A stretch of DNA of 64,000 bases, taken from the NCBI GenBank assembly GCA_002300355.1, contig NSGV01000001.1:4526001-4590000 (forward strand), read 5' to 3'. This DNA comes from Streptomyces sp. TLI_235. GTDB taxonomy: Bacteria; Actinomycetota; Actinomycetes; Streptomycetales; Streptomycetaceae. The translations under genes and the position numbers were made by a program. Positions 43,328-51,605 of this stretch are shown one piece after another. The notes beneath the pieces were generated by a model, which made no database searches, was not told where the DNA came from, and was given only the letters and a program-made list of their open reading frames with translations. Each line of letters starts with the position of its first letter. Positions within the stretch are counted from its first letter, which is position 1.

Positions 43328-44025
43328 ACGAGCACGACGCCGTCAAGGCACTGCTGGCCCGTGCGGCCGCCGAGCCCACCGGCCCGGCCGACCCCGACGC
43401 GCTCTTCGCCAGGGCGCGCGCGCTCCGCCGCCGGCGCCGCGCCGGACTCGCGGTGGCGGCGGTGCTGCTGACCGTCGCCGGGACAGCCCTCCCCGCCCTC
43501 ACGGGCCCGGACCGGACCGCGCCGGCCGCGCCGTCGCCGGTCGACCGGCTCAGGCAGCTCCTCCCGCCGGGCATCGGCACCGTGGAGTGGGCGGCCGCCG
43601 CCGTCGGCCAGGGGAGGCCTGGCAGCGGCGGCCTCGACGGCGTGTACTGGATCCGCAAGGACGGCCGCCTCGGAGTGCTCCGCATCCAGGTGGGGCCGGT
43701 GTCCGTGCCGCTCGCCTGCACCCCCGAACTGCCCGGTACCACAGGGGGGACCTGCCGCTACCCGGCCATGCAACCCTCCGGCACCCTCGTGGTGACCGAC
43801 CTCCCCGGGGACGACCCGGCCGGCGCCCGGCTCGTCTGGGCCCGCAGTCACGACGTGGTGCTGTTGCTCGGCGACGGCCGGGCGGTGTCGGTCGACTCGA
43901 TCGCCGGCTACCACGGTGCGGAGGCGCCCGCCCCCGCCATGGACGCGCCGCCGCTCACCGTCGAACAGACCGTCGACCTCGCCCGAGGACTCGAACGGAT
44001 GGTCCGGGAGGACCGTGCGCACTGA
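43324..44025 (+). CDS. Putative membrane partner (anti-sigma-like) of the ECF sigma factor
   Basis: 233 residues: a short cytoplasmic N-terminus (VNEHDAVKALLARAAAEP), an Arg-rich stretch, one membrane helix at about 41-60 (AGLAVAAVLLTVAGTALPAL) and an extracytoplasmic domain with two Cys. It overlaps the sigma gene (GTGA). Position and topology suggest an anti-sigma-like sensor, but no zinc anti-sigma motif (HxxxCxxC) is visible, so the role is inferred. Confidence 0.7.
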   Translation: MNEHDAVKALLARAAAEPTGPADPDALFARARALRRRRRAGLAVAAVLLTVAGTALPALTGPDRTAPAAPSPVDRLRQLLPPGIGTVEWAAAAVGQGRPGSGGLDGVYWIRKDGRLGVLRIQVGPVSVPLACTPELPGTTGGTCRYPAMQPSGTLVVTDLPGDDPAGARLVWARSHDVVLLLGDGRAVSVDSIAGYHGAEAPAPAMDAPPLTVEQTVDLARGLERMVREDRAH

Positions 44026-44326
44026 CCCCTCGATTGGCGTTCGGGCTGCGCTGTATGGCAGTATGTCCAAGTTGCTCGGTTGAGTGCCGATGCTGCGCGC
44101 CTCCCGCCGGGAGGACTGGAAGCGAGTCCCACGTACTCGTCGTTCCCGTGATGGCCGTTCATGCGTCCGCGTTCGCCGCTTCTGCGGTGGGCGTGTGGGC
44201 GTAGTGGTGTGTAAGCGACACCGCGGCAGCTGCGGGGCGGACGTACGGGAATCTTCCGGGAAGCGTGGGCGGGGCCTCGACCCGGCGCCTGGTGGGTGCA
44301 AGACCTCACCGACCGAGAGTGGAAGA

Positions 44327-44354
44327 CCGAAGAGGGAAACCTCTTTGGTTTTTT
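44327..44354 (+). terminator. Attenuator-like terminator in the rpsJ leader
   Basis: Nine-bp stem CCGAAGAGG/CCTCTTTGG (one wobble) capped by a GAAA tetraloop and followed at once by six T residues. This is a classical rho-independent terminator, unusual in this GC-rich sequence, about 130 nt upstream of rpsJ in the same direction. Confidence 0.75.
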
Positions 44355-44369
44355 GCAAGCGGCAGGGCG

Positions 44370-44394
44370 ACACGCCCGACCGCGGGGGTCGGAG
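44370..44394 (+). promoter_or_regulatory. Shared r-protein leader hairpin (rpsJ copy)
   Basis: A 25-nt element matching 29256-29280 with one loop change; the stem is CCGACC/GGTCGG. It begins 15 nt after the T tract of the attenuator. Confidence 0.65.
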
Positions 44395-44485
44395 AGGGTA
44401 ACCATCCGGGGGCGCCGCCGGACCAGTCCACCCGGACGAATCCGGTCGTGGAGGCAACAGACCACAGAAGGACTACTGAGTAGCC

Positions 44486-44794
44486 ATGGCGGGACAGAAG
44501 ATCCGCATCCGGCTCAAGGCCTACGACCACGAGGTCATCGACTCCTCGGCGAAGAAGATCGTCGAGACGGTGATTCGTACTGGTGCGCAGGTCGCGGGCC
44601 CGGTGCCGCTGCCCACTGAGAAGAACGTGTACTGCGTCATCCGCTCGCCGCACAAGTACAAGGACTCGCGCGAGCACTTCGAGATGCGTACTCACAAGCG
44701 TCTGATCGACATCCTCGACCCCACGCCGAAGACGGTTGACTCGCTCATGCGTCTCGACCTGCCGGCCGGTGTCGACATCGAGATCAAGCTCTGA
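44486..44794 (+). CDS. rpsJ: 30S ribosomal protein S10
   Basis: 102 residues, standard S10 (in bacteria also NusE, a transcription antitermination partner). MAGQKIRIRLKAYDHE start, SPHKYKDSREHFEMRTHKR and DLPAGVDIEIKL end. It heads the S10 operon. An attenuator in its own leader is of interest because S10 itself joins NusB in antitermination. Confidence 0.98.
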   Translation: MAGQKIRIRLKAYDHEVIDSSAKKIVETVIRTGAQVAGPVPLPTEKNVYCVIRSPHKYKDSREHFEMRTHKRLIDILDPTPKTVDSLMRLDLPAGVDIEIKL

Positions 44795-44808
44795 GAGGCA
44801 CACCGAAG

Positions 44809-45456
44809 ATGGCTAAGCAGATTAAGGGCATCCTGGGCGAGAAGCTCGGCATGACCCAGGTCTGGGACGAGAACAACCGGGTCGTCCCGGTGACCGTCGT
44901 CAAGGCCGGGCCGAATGTCGTGACCCAGGTCCACACCGCCGACAGCCCGGCCGGCTACGACGCCGTCCAGATCGGCTTCGGCGAGATCGACCCCCGCAAG
45001 GTGAACAAGCCCCTCGCGGGCCACTTCGCCAAGGCCGGTGTCACCCCGCGCCGCCACCTGGTCGAGCTGCGTACCTCGGACGCGTCCGAGTACACCCTGG
45101 GCCAGGAGATCACCGCCGAGCTGTTCGAGGCGGGTGTCAAGGTCGACGTGACCGGCACCTCCAAGGGCAAGGGCTTCGCCGGTGTCATGAAGCGTCACAA
45201 CTTCAAGGGCCTCGGCGCCGGTCACGGCACCCAGCGCAAGCACCGTTCGCCCGGTTCCATCGGTGGCTGCGCCACCCCGGGCCGCGTGTTCAAGGGCCTG
45301 CGCATGGCTGGTCGGATGGGCCACGAGCGTGTGACCACCCAGAACCTGACCGTGCACGCGGTCGACGCGGAGAAGGGCCTGCTGCTCATCAAGGGCGCTG
45401 TCCCCGGCCCGAACGGCGGCCTCGTCCTCGTCCGCACCGCGGCGAAGGGGCTGTGA
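44809..45456 (+). CDS. rplC: 50S ribosomal protein L3
   Basis: 215 residues, usual actinobacterial size. GILGEKLGMTQVWDENN start; the RNA-binding loop region GAGHGTQRKHRSPGSIGGC is conserved. Its loop reaches the peptidyl-transferase centre. It begins 14 nt after rpsJ. Confidence 0.98.
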   Translation: MAKQIKGILGEKLGMTQVWDENNRVVPVTVVKAGPNVVTQVHTADSPAGYDAVQIGFGEIDPRKVNKPLAGHFAKAGVTPRRHLVELRTSDASEYTLGQEITAELFEAGVKVDVTGTSKGKGFAGVMKRHNFKGLGAGHGTQRKHRSPGSIGGCATPGRVFKGLRMAGRMGHERVTTQNLTVHAVDAEKGLLLIKGAVPGPNGGLVLVRTAAKGL

Positions 45457-45461
45457 AGGAT

Positions 45462-46139
45462 ATGACCACCATTGACATCCTGTCGCCGGCCGGCGACAAG
45501 GCCGGCAGCGTCGAGCTGCCCGCCGAGATCTTCGACGCCAAGGTCAGCATCCCGCTGATGCACCAGGTCGTCGTCGCGCAGCTCGCCGCTGCCCGCCAGG
45601 GCACGCACAAGGTGAAGCGCCGCGGCGAGGTCCGTGGTGGCGGCAAGAAGCCGTACCGCCAGAAGGGCACCGGCCGCGCCCGTCAGGGCTCGACCCGTGC
45701 GCCGCAGTTCGCCGGCGGTGGCGTCGTGCACGGCCCCGTGCCGCGCGACTACTCGCAGCGGACCCCGAAGAAGATGATCGTCGCCGCCCTCCGCGGTGCG
45801 CTCACCGACCGGGCCCGCCACGAGCGCATCCACGTCATCACCGCGGTGACCGCGACCGATGCGCCGTCGACCAAGGCCGCCAAGAGCCTGTTCGGCAAGA
45901 TCTCCGAGCGCAAGAACGTCCTCCTGGTCGTCGAGCGCGAGGACGAGCTGGGCCTCAAGTCCGCTCGCAACCTGCCGAACGTGCACATCCTGGACGCCGG
46001 CCAGCTGAACACCTACGACGTGCTCGTCTCCGACGATGTGGTCTTCACCCAGGCCGCCTTCGAGCGTTTCGTGGCCGGTCCGGTCGCGTCCGCCAAGGCT
46101 GTTGCTGCTGAGGGCGAGCTCGAAGGGAGCGCCGCCTGA
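45462..46139 (+). CDS. rplD: 50S ribosomal protein L4
   Basis: 225 residues from ATG 45462 (MTTIDILSPAGDKAG). This start was chosen because related L4 proteins begin at this point; a GTG at 45453 overlaps the rplC stop. The tunnel loop RRGEVRGGGKKPYRQKGTGR is intact. In E. coli L4 represses its own operon; the leader here looks different. Confidence 0.96.
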   Translation: MTTIDILSPAGDKAGSVELPAEIFDAKVSIPLMHQVVVAQLAAARQGTHKVKRRGEVRGGGKKPYRQKGTGRARQGSTRAPQFAGGGVVHGPVPRDYSQRTPKKMIVAALRGALTDRARHERIHVITAVTATDAPSTKAAKSLFGKISERKNVLLVVEREDELGLKSARNLPNVHILDAGQLNTYDVLVSDDVVFTQAAFERFVAGPVASAKAVAAEGELEGSAA

Positions 46140-46462
46140 TGGCTGCCGAGATCACGAGCAAGACGTACACGGACCCCCGTGACGTCCTGATCAAGCCGGT
46201 TATCTCGGAGAAGAGCTACTCGCTCCTCGACGAGAACAAGTACACGTTCGTCGTGTCGCCGGACGCCAACAAGACCCAGATCAAGCAGGCCGTCGAGGCG
46301 GTCTTCTCGGTCAAGGTCGAGGCCGTCAACACGCTCAACCGTCAGGGCAAGCGCAAGCGCTCCAAGACGGGCTTTGGCAAGCGCAAGGACACCAAGCGCG
46401 CCATCGTGACGCTGGCCGAGGGCAACCGCATCGACATCTTCGGTGGTCCGGTCTCCGCCTGA
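46139..46462 (+). CDS. rplW: 50S ribosomal protein L23
   Basis: 107 residues. L23 lies at the tunnel exit and docks trigger factor and SRP. DPRDVLIKPVISEKSYSLL start and the KRKRSKTGFGKRKDTKRA loop are typical. Its ATG overlaps the rplD stop (TGATG). Confidence 0.98.
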   Translation: MAAEITSKTYTDPRDVLIKPVISEKSYSLLDENKYTFVVSPDANKTQIKQAVEAVFSVKVEAVNTLNRQGKRKRSKTGFGKRKDTKRAIVTLAEGNRIDIFGGPVSA

Positions 46463-46498
46463 CGGGGAACGTGATCGTCGTTAAGGACGAGGACGAAA

Positions 46499-47335
46499 AT
46501 GGGTATCCGCAAGTACAAGCCGACTACGCCGGGCCGCCGTGGCTCCAGCGTGGCCGACTTCGTCGAAATCACGCGGTCCACGCCGGAGAAGTCGCTGGTT
46601 CGCCCGCTGCACAGCAAGGGCGGCCGTAACAACGCCGGTCGTGTCACCGCCCGCCACCAGGGTGGCGGTCACAAGCGCGCCTACCGTGTGATCGACTTCC
46701 GTCGTCACGACAAGGACGGCGTGCCGGCCAAGGTCGCGCACATCGAGTACGACCCCAACCGCACCGCGCGCATCGCGCTCCTGCACTACGCGGACGGCGA
46801 GAAGCGCTACATCATCGCCCCCCGCGGCGTTGCGCAGGGTGACCGGATCGAGAACGGCCCCGGGGCCGACATCAAGCCGGGCAACAACCTGCCGCTCCGC
46901 AACATCCCGGTCGGTACCACCATCCACGCGGTGGAGCTCCGTCCCGGCGGTGGCGCCAAGCTGGCCCGTTCCGCGGGTTCCGGCATTCAGCTGCTCGCCC
47001 GTGAGGGCCGCATGGCGCACCTGCGCATGCCCTCCGGTGAGATCCGCCTGGTGGACGCGCGCTGCCGCGCCACCGTCGGCGAGGTCGGCAACGCCGAGCA
47101 GTCGAACATCAACTGGGGCAAGGCCGGCCGTATGCGCTGGAAGGGCGTCCGCCCGACCGTGCGTGGTGTGGCCATGAACCCGATCGACCACCCGCACGGT
47201 GGTGGTGAGGGTAAGACCTCCGGTGGTCGCCACCCGGTCTCGCCGTGGGGCAAGCCCGAGGGCCGCACCCGTCGCCCGAACAAGGCGTCGGACAAGCTCA
47301 TCGTGCGCCGCCGCAAGACCAACAAGAAGCGCTAG
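46499..47335 (+). CDS. rplB: 50S ribosomal protein L2
   Basis: 278 residues, standard length. L2 is needed for subunit joining and peptidyl transfer. GIRKYKPTTPGRRGSSVADF start; MNPIDHPHGGGEGKTSGGR holds the conserved functional His. A 36-nt spacer follows rplW, with a GGACGA ribosome site. Confidence 0.98.
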   Translation: MGIRKYKPTTPGRRGSSVADFVEITRSTPEKSLVRPLHSKGGRNNAGRVTARHQGGGHKRAYRVIDFRRHDKDGVPAKVAHIEYDPNRTARIALLHYADGEKRYIIAPRGVAQGDRIENGPGADIKPGNNLPLRNIPVGTTIHAVELRPGGGAKLARSAGSGIQLLAREGRMAHLRMPSGEIRLVDARCRATVGEVGNAEQSNINWGKAGRMRWKGVRPTVRGVAMNPIDHPHGGGEGKTSGGRHPVSPWGKPEGRTRRPNKASDKLIVRRRKTNKKR

Positions 47336-47346
47336 GAGCAGGTCAG

Positions 47347-47628
47347 ATGCCGCGCAGTCTCAAGAAGGGCCCCTTCATCGACGACCACCTTCAGAAGAAG
47401 GTGGACGTGCAGAACGAGGCGGGCACGCAGAACGTCATCAAGACCTGGTCCCGTCGTTCCGTGATCTCCCCGGCCATGCTCGGCCACACGATCGCGGTTC
47501 ACGATGGCCGCAAGCACGTCCCGGTGTTCGTCACCGAGTCGATGGTCGGCCACAAGCTCGGCGAGTTCGCTCCCACGCGCACCTTCAAGGGGCACGTGAA
47601 GGAAGACCGCAAGTCGAAGCGTCGCTAG
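47347..47628 (+). CDS. rpsS: 30S ribosomal protein S19
   Basis: 93 residues. MPRSLKKGPFIDDHLQKKV start; GHKLGEFAPTRTFKGH end region is conserved. S19 sits in the 30S head near the A site. ATG 47347 has AGGAG upstream; 12 nt after rplB. Confidence 0.98.
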   Translation: MPRSLKKGPFIDDHLQKKVDVQNEAGTQNVIKTWSRRSVISPAMLGHTIAVHDGRKHVPVFVTESMVGHKLGEFAPTRTFKGHVKEDRKSKRR

Positions 47629-47694
47629 TCGCTCCGCGGGCTTGAGCTCAGCGCCAGACAGACTTAAGTGACTTACTCCATTAAGGGGACAACC

Positions 47695-48042
47695 ATGGAA
47701 GCCAGGGCCCAGGCGCGGTACATCCGCGTCACGCCCATGAAGGCCCGCCGCGTGGTGGACCTCATCCGCGGCCTTCCGGCCACGGAGGCCCAGGCCGTCC
47801 TGCGTTTCGCTCCGCAGGCCGCCACCGTGCCGGTCGGCAAGGTGCTCGACAGCGCCATTGCCAACGCCGCGCACAACTACAACCACTCCAACGTGGACGA
47901 CCTCTACATCTCCGAGGCGTACGTTGACGAGGGCCCGACCCTGAAGCGGTTCCGTCCGCGCGCCCAGGGCCGTGCCTACCGGATCCGCAAGCGGACCAGC
48001 CACATCACCGTGGTCGTCAGCAGCAAGGAAGGGACCCGGTAA
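47695..48042 (+). CDS. rplV: 50S ribosomal protein L22
   Basis: 115 residues from ATG 47695 (MEARAQARYIRVTPMKARR), with AAGGGG upstream; the in-frame GTG at 47668 is less likely. L22 lines the exit tunnel; its beta-hairpin tip region KRFRPRAQGRAYRIRKRTSH is intact. Its stop overlaps the rpsC start (TAATG). Confidence 0.97.
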   Translation: MEARAQARYIRVTPMKARRVVDLIRGLPATEAQAVLRFAPQAATVPVGKVLDSAIANAAHNYNHSNVDDLYISEAYVDEGPTLKRFRPRAQGRAYRIRKRTSHITVVVSSKEGTR

Positions 48043-48863
48043 TGGGCCAGAAGGTTAACCCGCACGGGTTCCGCCTCGGCATCAGCACGGACTTCAAGTC
48101 CCGCTGGTACGCCGACAAGCTGTACAAGGACTACGTCAAGGAAGACGTTGCCATTCGTCGCATGATGACGAAGGGCATGGAGCGCGCCGGTATCTCCAAG
48201 GTCGAGATCGAGCGCACCCGCGACCGCGTCCGCGTTGACATCCACACCGCTCGCCCCGGCATCGTCATCGGCCGGCGCGGCACCGAGGCCGACCGCATCC
48301 GCGGCGACCTCGAGAAGCTGACCGGCAAGCAGGTCCAGCTGAACATCCTCGAGGTCAAGAACCCCGAGCTGGACGCCCAGCTCGTGGCGCAGGGCGTCGC
48401 GGAGCAGCTGTCCTCCCGCGTCTCCTTCCGCCGTGCCATGCGCAAGTCGATGCAGGGCACCATGAAGTCCGGCGCCAAGGGCATCAAGGTCCAGTGCTCC
48501 GGTCGTCTCGGCGGCGCCGAGATGAGCCGTTCGGAGTTCTACCGCGAGGGCCGTGTGCCGCTGCACACCCTGCGCGCGAACGTCGACTACGGCTTCTTCG
48601 AGGCCAAGACCACCTTCGGCCGCATCGGCGTGAAGGTCTGGATCTACAAGGGCGACGTCAAGAACATCGCCGAGGTCCGCGCTGAGAACGCCGCTGCCCG
48701 CTCGGGCAACCGCCCGGCCCGTCCCGAGGGTGGTCGTCCCGCCCGCGGTGGCGAGCGCCGTGGTGGCGAGCGCGGTGGCCGTGGCCGTCGTCCCGCCGCC
48801 GAGGCCCCCGCGGCCGCTGCGGTCGAGACTCCGGCTGCCGAGAACACCGGAACGGAGGCCTGA
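48042..48863 (+). CDS. rpsC: 30S ribosomal protein S3
   Basis: 273 residues. The KH domain (IVIGRRGTEADRIRGDLEKL) and C-terminal S3 domain are complete. The last 55 or so residues are a Gly/Arg-rich then Ala/Pro/Glu-rich tail seen in actinobacterial S3, explaining the extra length over E. coli (233). Confidence 0.98.
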   Translation: MGQKVNPHGFRLGISTDFKSRWYADKLYKDYVKEDVAIRRMMTKGMERAGISKVEIERTRDRVRVDIHTARPGIVIGRRGTEADRIRGDLEKLTGKQVQLNILEVKNPELDAQLVAQGVAEQLSSRVSFRRAMRKSMQGTMKSGAKGIKVQCSGRLGGAEMSRSEFYREGRVPLHTLRANVDYGFFEAKTTFGRIGVKVWIYKGDVKNIAEVRAENAAARSGNRPARPEGGRPARGGERRGGERGGRGRRPAAEAPAAAAVETPAAENTGTEA

Positions 48864-48868
48864 CCCCC

Positions 48869-49288
48869 ATGCTGATCCCCCGTAGGGTCAAGCACCGCAA
48901 GCAGCACCACCCCAAGCGGCGTGGCGCGGCCAAGGGTGGCACCGAGCTGGCGTTCGGCCAGTTCGGCATCCAGGCCGTGACCCCGGCTTACGTGACGAAC
49001 CGTCAGATCGAGTCCGCTCGTATCGCGATCACCCGTCACATCCGCCGTGGCGGCAAGGTCTGGATCAACATCTACCCGGACCGCCCGCTCACCAAGAAGC
49101 CGGCCGAGACCCGCATGGGTTCCGGTAAGGGTTCGCCGGAGTGGTGGATCGCGAACGTGCACCCGGGTCGGGTCATGTTCGAGCTGTCGTACCCGAACGA
49201 GAAGGTTGCTCGCGAGGCGCTCACCCGCGCCGCGCACAAGCTGCCGATGAAGTGCCGGATCGTCCGGCGCGAGGACGGTGAGAGCTGA
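48869..49288 (+). CDS. rplP: 50S ribosomal protein L16
   Basis: 139 residues. MLIPRRVKHRKQHHPKRRG start and MGSGKGSPEWWIANVHPGR are diagnostic. L16 lies near the A-site tRNA elbow. It begins 5 nt after rpsC; the stop overlaps rpmC (TGATG). Confidence 0.98.
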   Translation: MLIPRRVKHRKQHHPKRRGAAKGGTELAFGQFGIQAVTPAYVTNRQIESARIAITRHIRRGGKVWINIYPDRPLTKKPAETRMGSGKGSPEWWIANVHPGRVMFELSYPNEKVAREALTRAAHKLPMKCRIVRREDGES

Positions 49289-49512
49289 TGTCGGCCGCTA
49301 CCAAGGCTGCTGAGCTTCGTCAGCTGGACAACGAGGGCCTCGTTGCCAAGCTGCGTGAGGCCAAGGAGGAGCTGTTCAACCTCCGCTTCCAGGCGGCGAC
49401 CGGGCAGCTCGACAACCACGGCCGGCTCAAGCTGGTCCGTAAGGACATCGCGCGGATCTACACCCTGATGCGCGAGCGCGAGCTGGGCATCGAGACGGTG
49501 GAGAACGCCTGA
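49288..49512 (+). CDS. rpmC: 50S ribosomal protein L29
   Basis: 74 residues, two-helix protein near the tunnel exit. ELRQLDNEGLVAKLREAKEE and LFNLRFQAATGQLDN are typical. Overlaps both neighbours by one base pair of stop/start bases. Confidence 0.98.
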   Translation: MSAATKAAELRQLDNEGLVAKLREAKEELFNLRFQAATGQLDNHGRLKLVRKDIARIYTLMRERELGIETVENA

Positions 49513-49784
49513 TGACTGAGAACACCAACGAGACGCGCGGTTTCCGCAAGACCCGTGAGGGTCTCGTCGTCAGCGACAAGATGGACAAGACCGTCGTCGT
49601 CGCCGTCGAGGACCGCGTCAAGCACGCGCTGTACGGCAAGGTCATCCGCCGTACCAACAAGCTGAAGGCGCACGACGAGCAGAACGCGTGCGGTGTCGGC
49701 GACCGTGTCCTCCTCATGGAGACCCGGCCGCTGTCCGCGACGAAGCGCTGGCGCGTCGTCGAGATCCTCGAGAAGGCCAAGTAA
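49512..49784 (+). CDS. rpsQ: 30S ribosomal protein S17
   Basis: 90 residues. GLVVSDKMDKTVVVAVEDRV and DRVLLMETRPLSATKRWR are conserved OB-fold segments. Last gene of the S10 group; a 99-nt spacer follows before rplN. Confidence 0.98.
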   Translation: MTENTNETRGFRKTREGLVVSDKMDKTVVVAVEDRVKHALYGKVIRRTNKLKAHDEQNACGVGDRVLLMETRPLSATKRWRVVEILEKAK

Positions 49785-49805
49785 CGAAGCCGATGAGGTA
49801 CGGCC

Positions 49806-49853
49806 GTATGTGCTCGATGCAGCGATGCGATCGAGTGAGCAGCGGCCGGCCCG
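49806..49853 (+). promoter_or_regulatory. Structured spacer between rpsQ and rplN
   Basis: Within the 99-nt gap, outer CGGCCG boxes flank an inner CTCGAT/ATCGAG inverted repeat. It could mark the S10/spc boundary as a processing or regulatory hairpin. Weak evidence. Confidence 0.35.
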
Positions 49854-49883
49854 TCGACTCTCGTTGACGATCAGGAGAAAGCT

Positions 49884-50255
49884 GTGATCCAGCAGGAGTC
49901 GCGACTGCGCGTCGCCGACAACACGGGTGCCAAGGAGATTCTCTGCATCCGCGTTCTCGGTGGCTCCGGTCGCCGCTACGCCGGTATCGGGGACGTCATC
50001 GTCGCCACCGTCAAGGACGCGATCCCCGGCGGTTCGGTGAAGAAGGGTGACGTCGTCAAGTGCGTCGTCGTCCGCACCGTGAAGGAGCGTCGTCGTCCGG
50101 ATGGCTCGTACATCCGTTTCGACGAGAACGCCGCGGTCGTTCTGAAGAACACCGAAGGTGACCCCCGCGGTACCCGCATCTTCGGCCCCGTGGGCCGCGA
50201 GCTGCGCGACAAGAAGTTCATGAAGATCATCTCGCTGGCGCCGGAGGTGCTCTAA
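49884..50255 (+). CDS. rplN: 50S ribosomal protein L14
   Basis: 123 residues. MIQQESRLRVADNTGAKEI start and GTRIFGPVGRELRDKKFMKI end. L14 contacts 16S rRNA at bridge B8. The GTG start has AGGAGAAA 6 nt upstream. First gene of the spc group. Confidence 0.98.
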   Translation: MIQQESRLRVADNTGAKEILCIRVLGGSGRRYAGIGDVIVATVKDAIPGGSVKKGDVVKCVVVRTVKERRRPDGSYIRFDENAAVVLKNTEGDPRGTRIFGPVGRELRDKKFMKIISLAPEVL

Positions 50256-50259
50256 TCTC

Positions 50260-50583
50260 ATGGCGAACAGCATGAAGATCAAGAAGGGTGACCTGGTCCA
50301 GGTCATCACCGGCAAGGACAAGGGCAAGCAGGGCAAGGTCATCCAGGCCATCCCCGCTGAGAACAAGGTCCTGGTCGAGGGTGTCAACCGGGTCAAGAAG
50401 CACACCAAGCCGGGCCCGGGCACCCAGGGCGGCATCGTGACCGTCGAGGCCCCGGTGCACGTCTCCAACGTCCAGCTGGTCGTGGAGAAGGATGGCAAGA
50501 AGGTCGTCACCCGCGTCGGCTACCGCTTCGACGACCAGGGCAACAAGATCCGCGTTGCCAAGCGGACCGGTGAGGACATCTGA
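50260..50583 (+). CDS. rplX: 50S ribosomal protein L24
   Basis: 107 residues with the KOW motif (KKGDLVQVITGKDKGKQGKV). An assembly-initiator of the 50S subunit. It is 4 nt after rplN and its stop overlaps rplE (TGATG). Confidence 0.98.
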   Translation: MANSMKIKKGDLVQVITGKDKGKQGKVIQAIPAENKVLVEGVNRVKKHTKPGPGTQGGIVTVEAPVHVSNVQLVVEKDGKKVVTRVGYRFDDQGNKIRVAKRTGEDI

Positions 50584-51152
50584 TGTCTGAGACGACTGTT
50601 GAGAAGGTGGCCCCCCGCCTCAAGGAGCGTTACAACTCCGAGGTCAAGGGCCAGCTGCAGGAGCAGTTCTCGTACGAGAACGTCATGCTGATCCCCGGCC
50701 TGGTCAAGGTCGTGGTCAACATGGGTGTCGGCGAGGCTGCCCGTGACAGCAAGCTGATCGAGGGCGCGATCAAGGACCTGACCGCGATCACCGGTCAGAA
50801 GCCGGCCGTGACCAAGGCCCGTAAGTCGATCGCGCAGTTCAAGCTGCGCGAGGGCCAGCCGATCGGTGCCCACGTCACCCTCCGTGGTGACCGCATGTGG
50901 GAGTTCGTGGACCGTCTGGTGTCGCTGGCGCTGCCGCGTATCCGTGACTTCCGCGGCCTCTCCCCGAAGCAGTTCGACGGCCGTGGCAACTACACGTTCG
51001 GTCTCACCGAGCAGGTCATGTTCCACGAGATCGACCAGGACAAGGTCGACCGTCAGCGCGGTATGGACATCACCGTCGTGACCACCGCTCAGACCGACGA
51101 TGAGGGCCGGGCGCTCCTGCGCGCTCTGGGCTTCCCGTTCAAGGAGGCGTGA
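50583..51152 (+). CDS. rplE: 50S ribosomal protein L5
   Basis: 189 residues. It binds 5S rRNA in the central protuberance. VMLIPGLVKVVVNMGVGEA and the GMDITVVTTAQTDDEGRALL end are conserved. One stop/start overlap with rplX; rpsN follows after 3 nt. Confidence 0.98.
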   Translation: MSETTVEKVAPRLKERYNSEVKGQLQEQFSYENVMLIPGLVKVVVNMGVGEAARDSKLIEGAIKDLTAITGQKPAVTKARKSIAQFKLREGQPIGAHVTLRGDRMWEFVDRLVSLALPRIRDFRGLSPKQFDGRGNYTFGLTEQVMFHEIDQDKVDRQRGMDITVVTTAQTDDEGRALLRALGFPFKEA

Positions 51153-51155
51153 GCC

Positions 51156-51341
51156 ATGGCGAAGAAGGCCCTGATCGCAAAGGCCGAGCGTAAGCCGAAG
51201 TTCGGCGTGCGTGCGTACACCCGGTGCCAGCGCTGCGGTCGTCCGCACTCGGTGTACCGCAAGTTCGGCCTGTGCCGTGTGTGCCTCCGTGAGATGGCGC
51301 ACCGCGGCGAGCTGCCGGGCGTGACCAAGAGCTCCTGGTAG
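51156..51341 (+). CDS. rpsN: 30S ribosomal protein S14, zinc-binding (type Z)
   Basis: 61 residues, the short C+ form with zinc ligands Cys24, Cys27, Cys40, Cys43. Actinomycetes often also carry a zinc-free paralogue elsewhere, expressed under zinc starvation. MAKKALIAKAERKPKFGVRA start. It ends before a 264-nt regulatory spacer. Confidence 0.98.
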   Translation: MAKKALIAKAERKPKFGVRAYTRCQRCGRPHSVYRKFGLCRVCLREMAHRGELPGVTKSSW

Positions 51342-51394
51342 TCCAGGCGCCCTAGGCACACCACTGCGAAGCAGAGTGCCCGGCTCCACGGCTT

Positions 51395-51423
51395 TTGGGC
51401 TTCCGAGAGGATTCCCGTAAGGT
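51395..51423 (+). promoter_or_regulatory. Candidate internal promoter upstream of rpsH
   Basis: -35-like TTGGGC (51395-51400), exactly 17 nt, then -10-like TAAGGT (51418-51423), in the 264-nt gap between rpsN and rpsH. Confidence 0.4.
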
Positions 51424-51510
51424 AGTGGGGTCGGGCCCCCTGCCGCGGCATCTCCATGGATGCTCGCGGCTCTCCTGTGAGGGCTCGCAAACCCAGTCTT
51501 ACTACGTCGC

Positions 51511-51566
51511 AGGTCCCCTGCGCTTGTGCCCCTTTCGCACTCCCCGGAGTGCGCGGAGGGGGACCT
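51511..51566 (+). promoter_or_regulatory. Nested hairpin in the rpsH leader
   Basis: Outer perfect 8-bp stem AGGTCCCC/GGGGACCT encloses an inner 7-bp stem CGCACTC/GAGTGCG with a CCCG loop (51536-51553). It ends 39 nt before the rpsH ATG. A likely cis-regulatory RNA; ligand unknown, S8 itself being one candidate. Confidence 0.6.
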
Positions 51567-51605
51567 GGTGCGGAGAAACCACGGCGAGAGAGGCCTGAGG
51601 CCACC

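Larger units (their letters stand above)
44026..44485 (+). other. 460-nt intergenic region and rpsJ leader
   Basis: No gene was seen. The first part is locally AT-richer (CTGTATGGCAGTATGTCC near 44050-44067) and probably holds the promoter, but I could not settle on one -35/-10 pair. The leader carries an intrinsic-terminator-like hairpin (44327-44354) and the element shared with the rpsL leader (44370-44394). The rpsJ ribosome site is AAGGAC about 15 nt before ATG. Confidence 0.7.
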
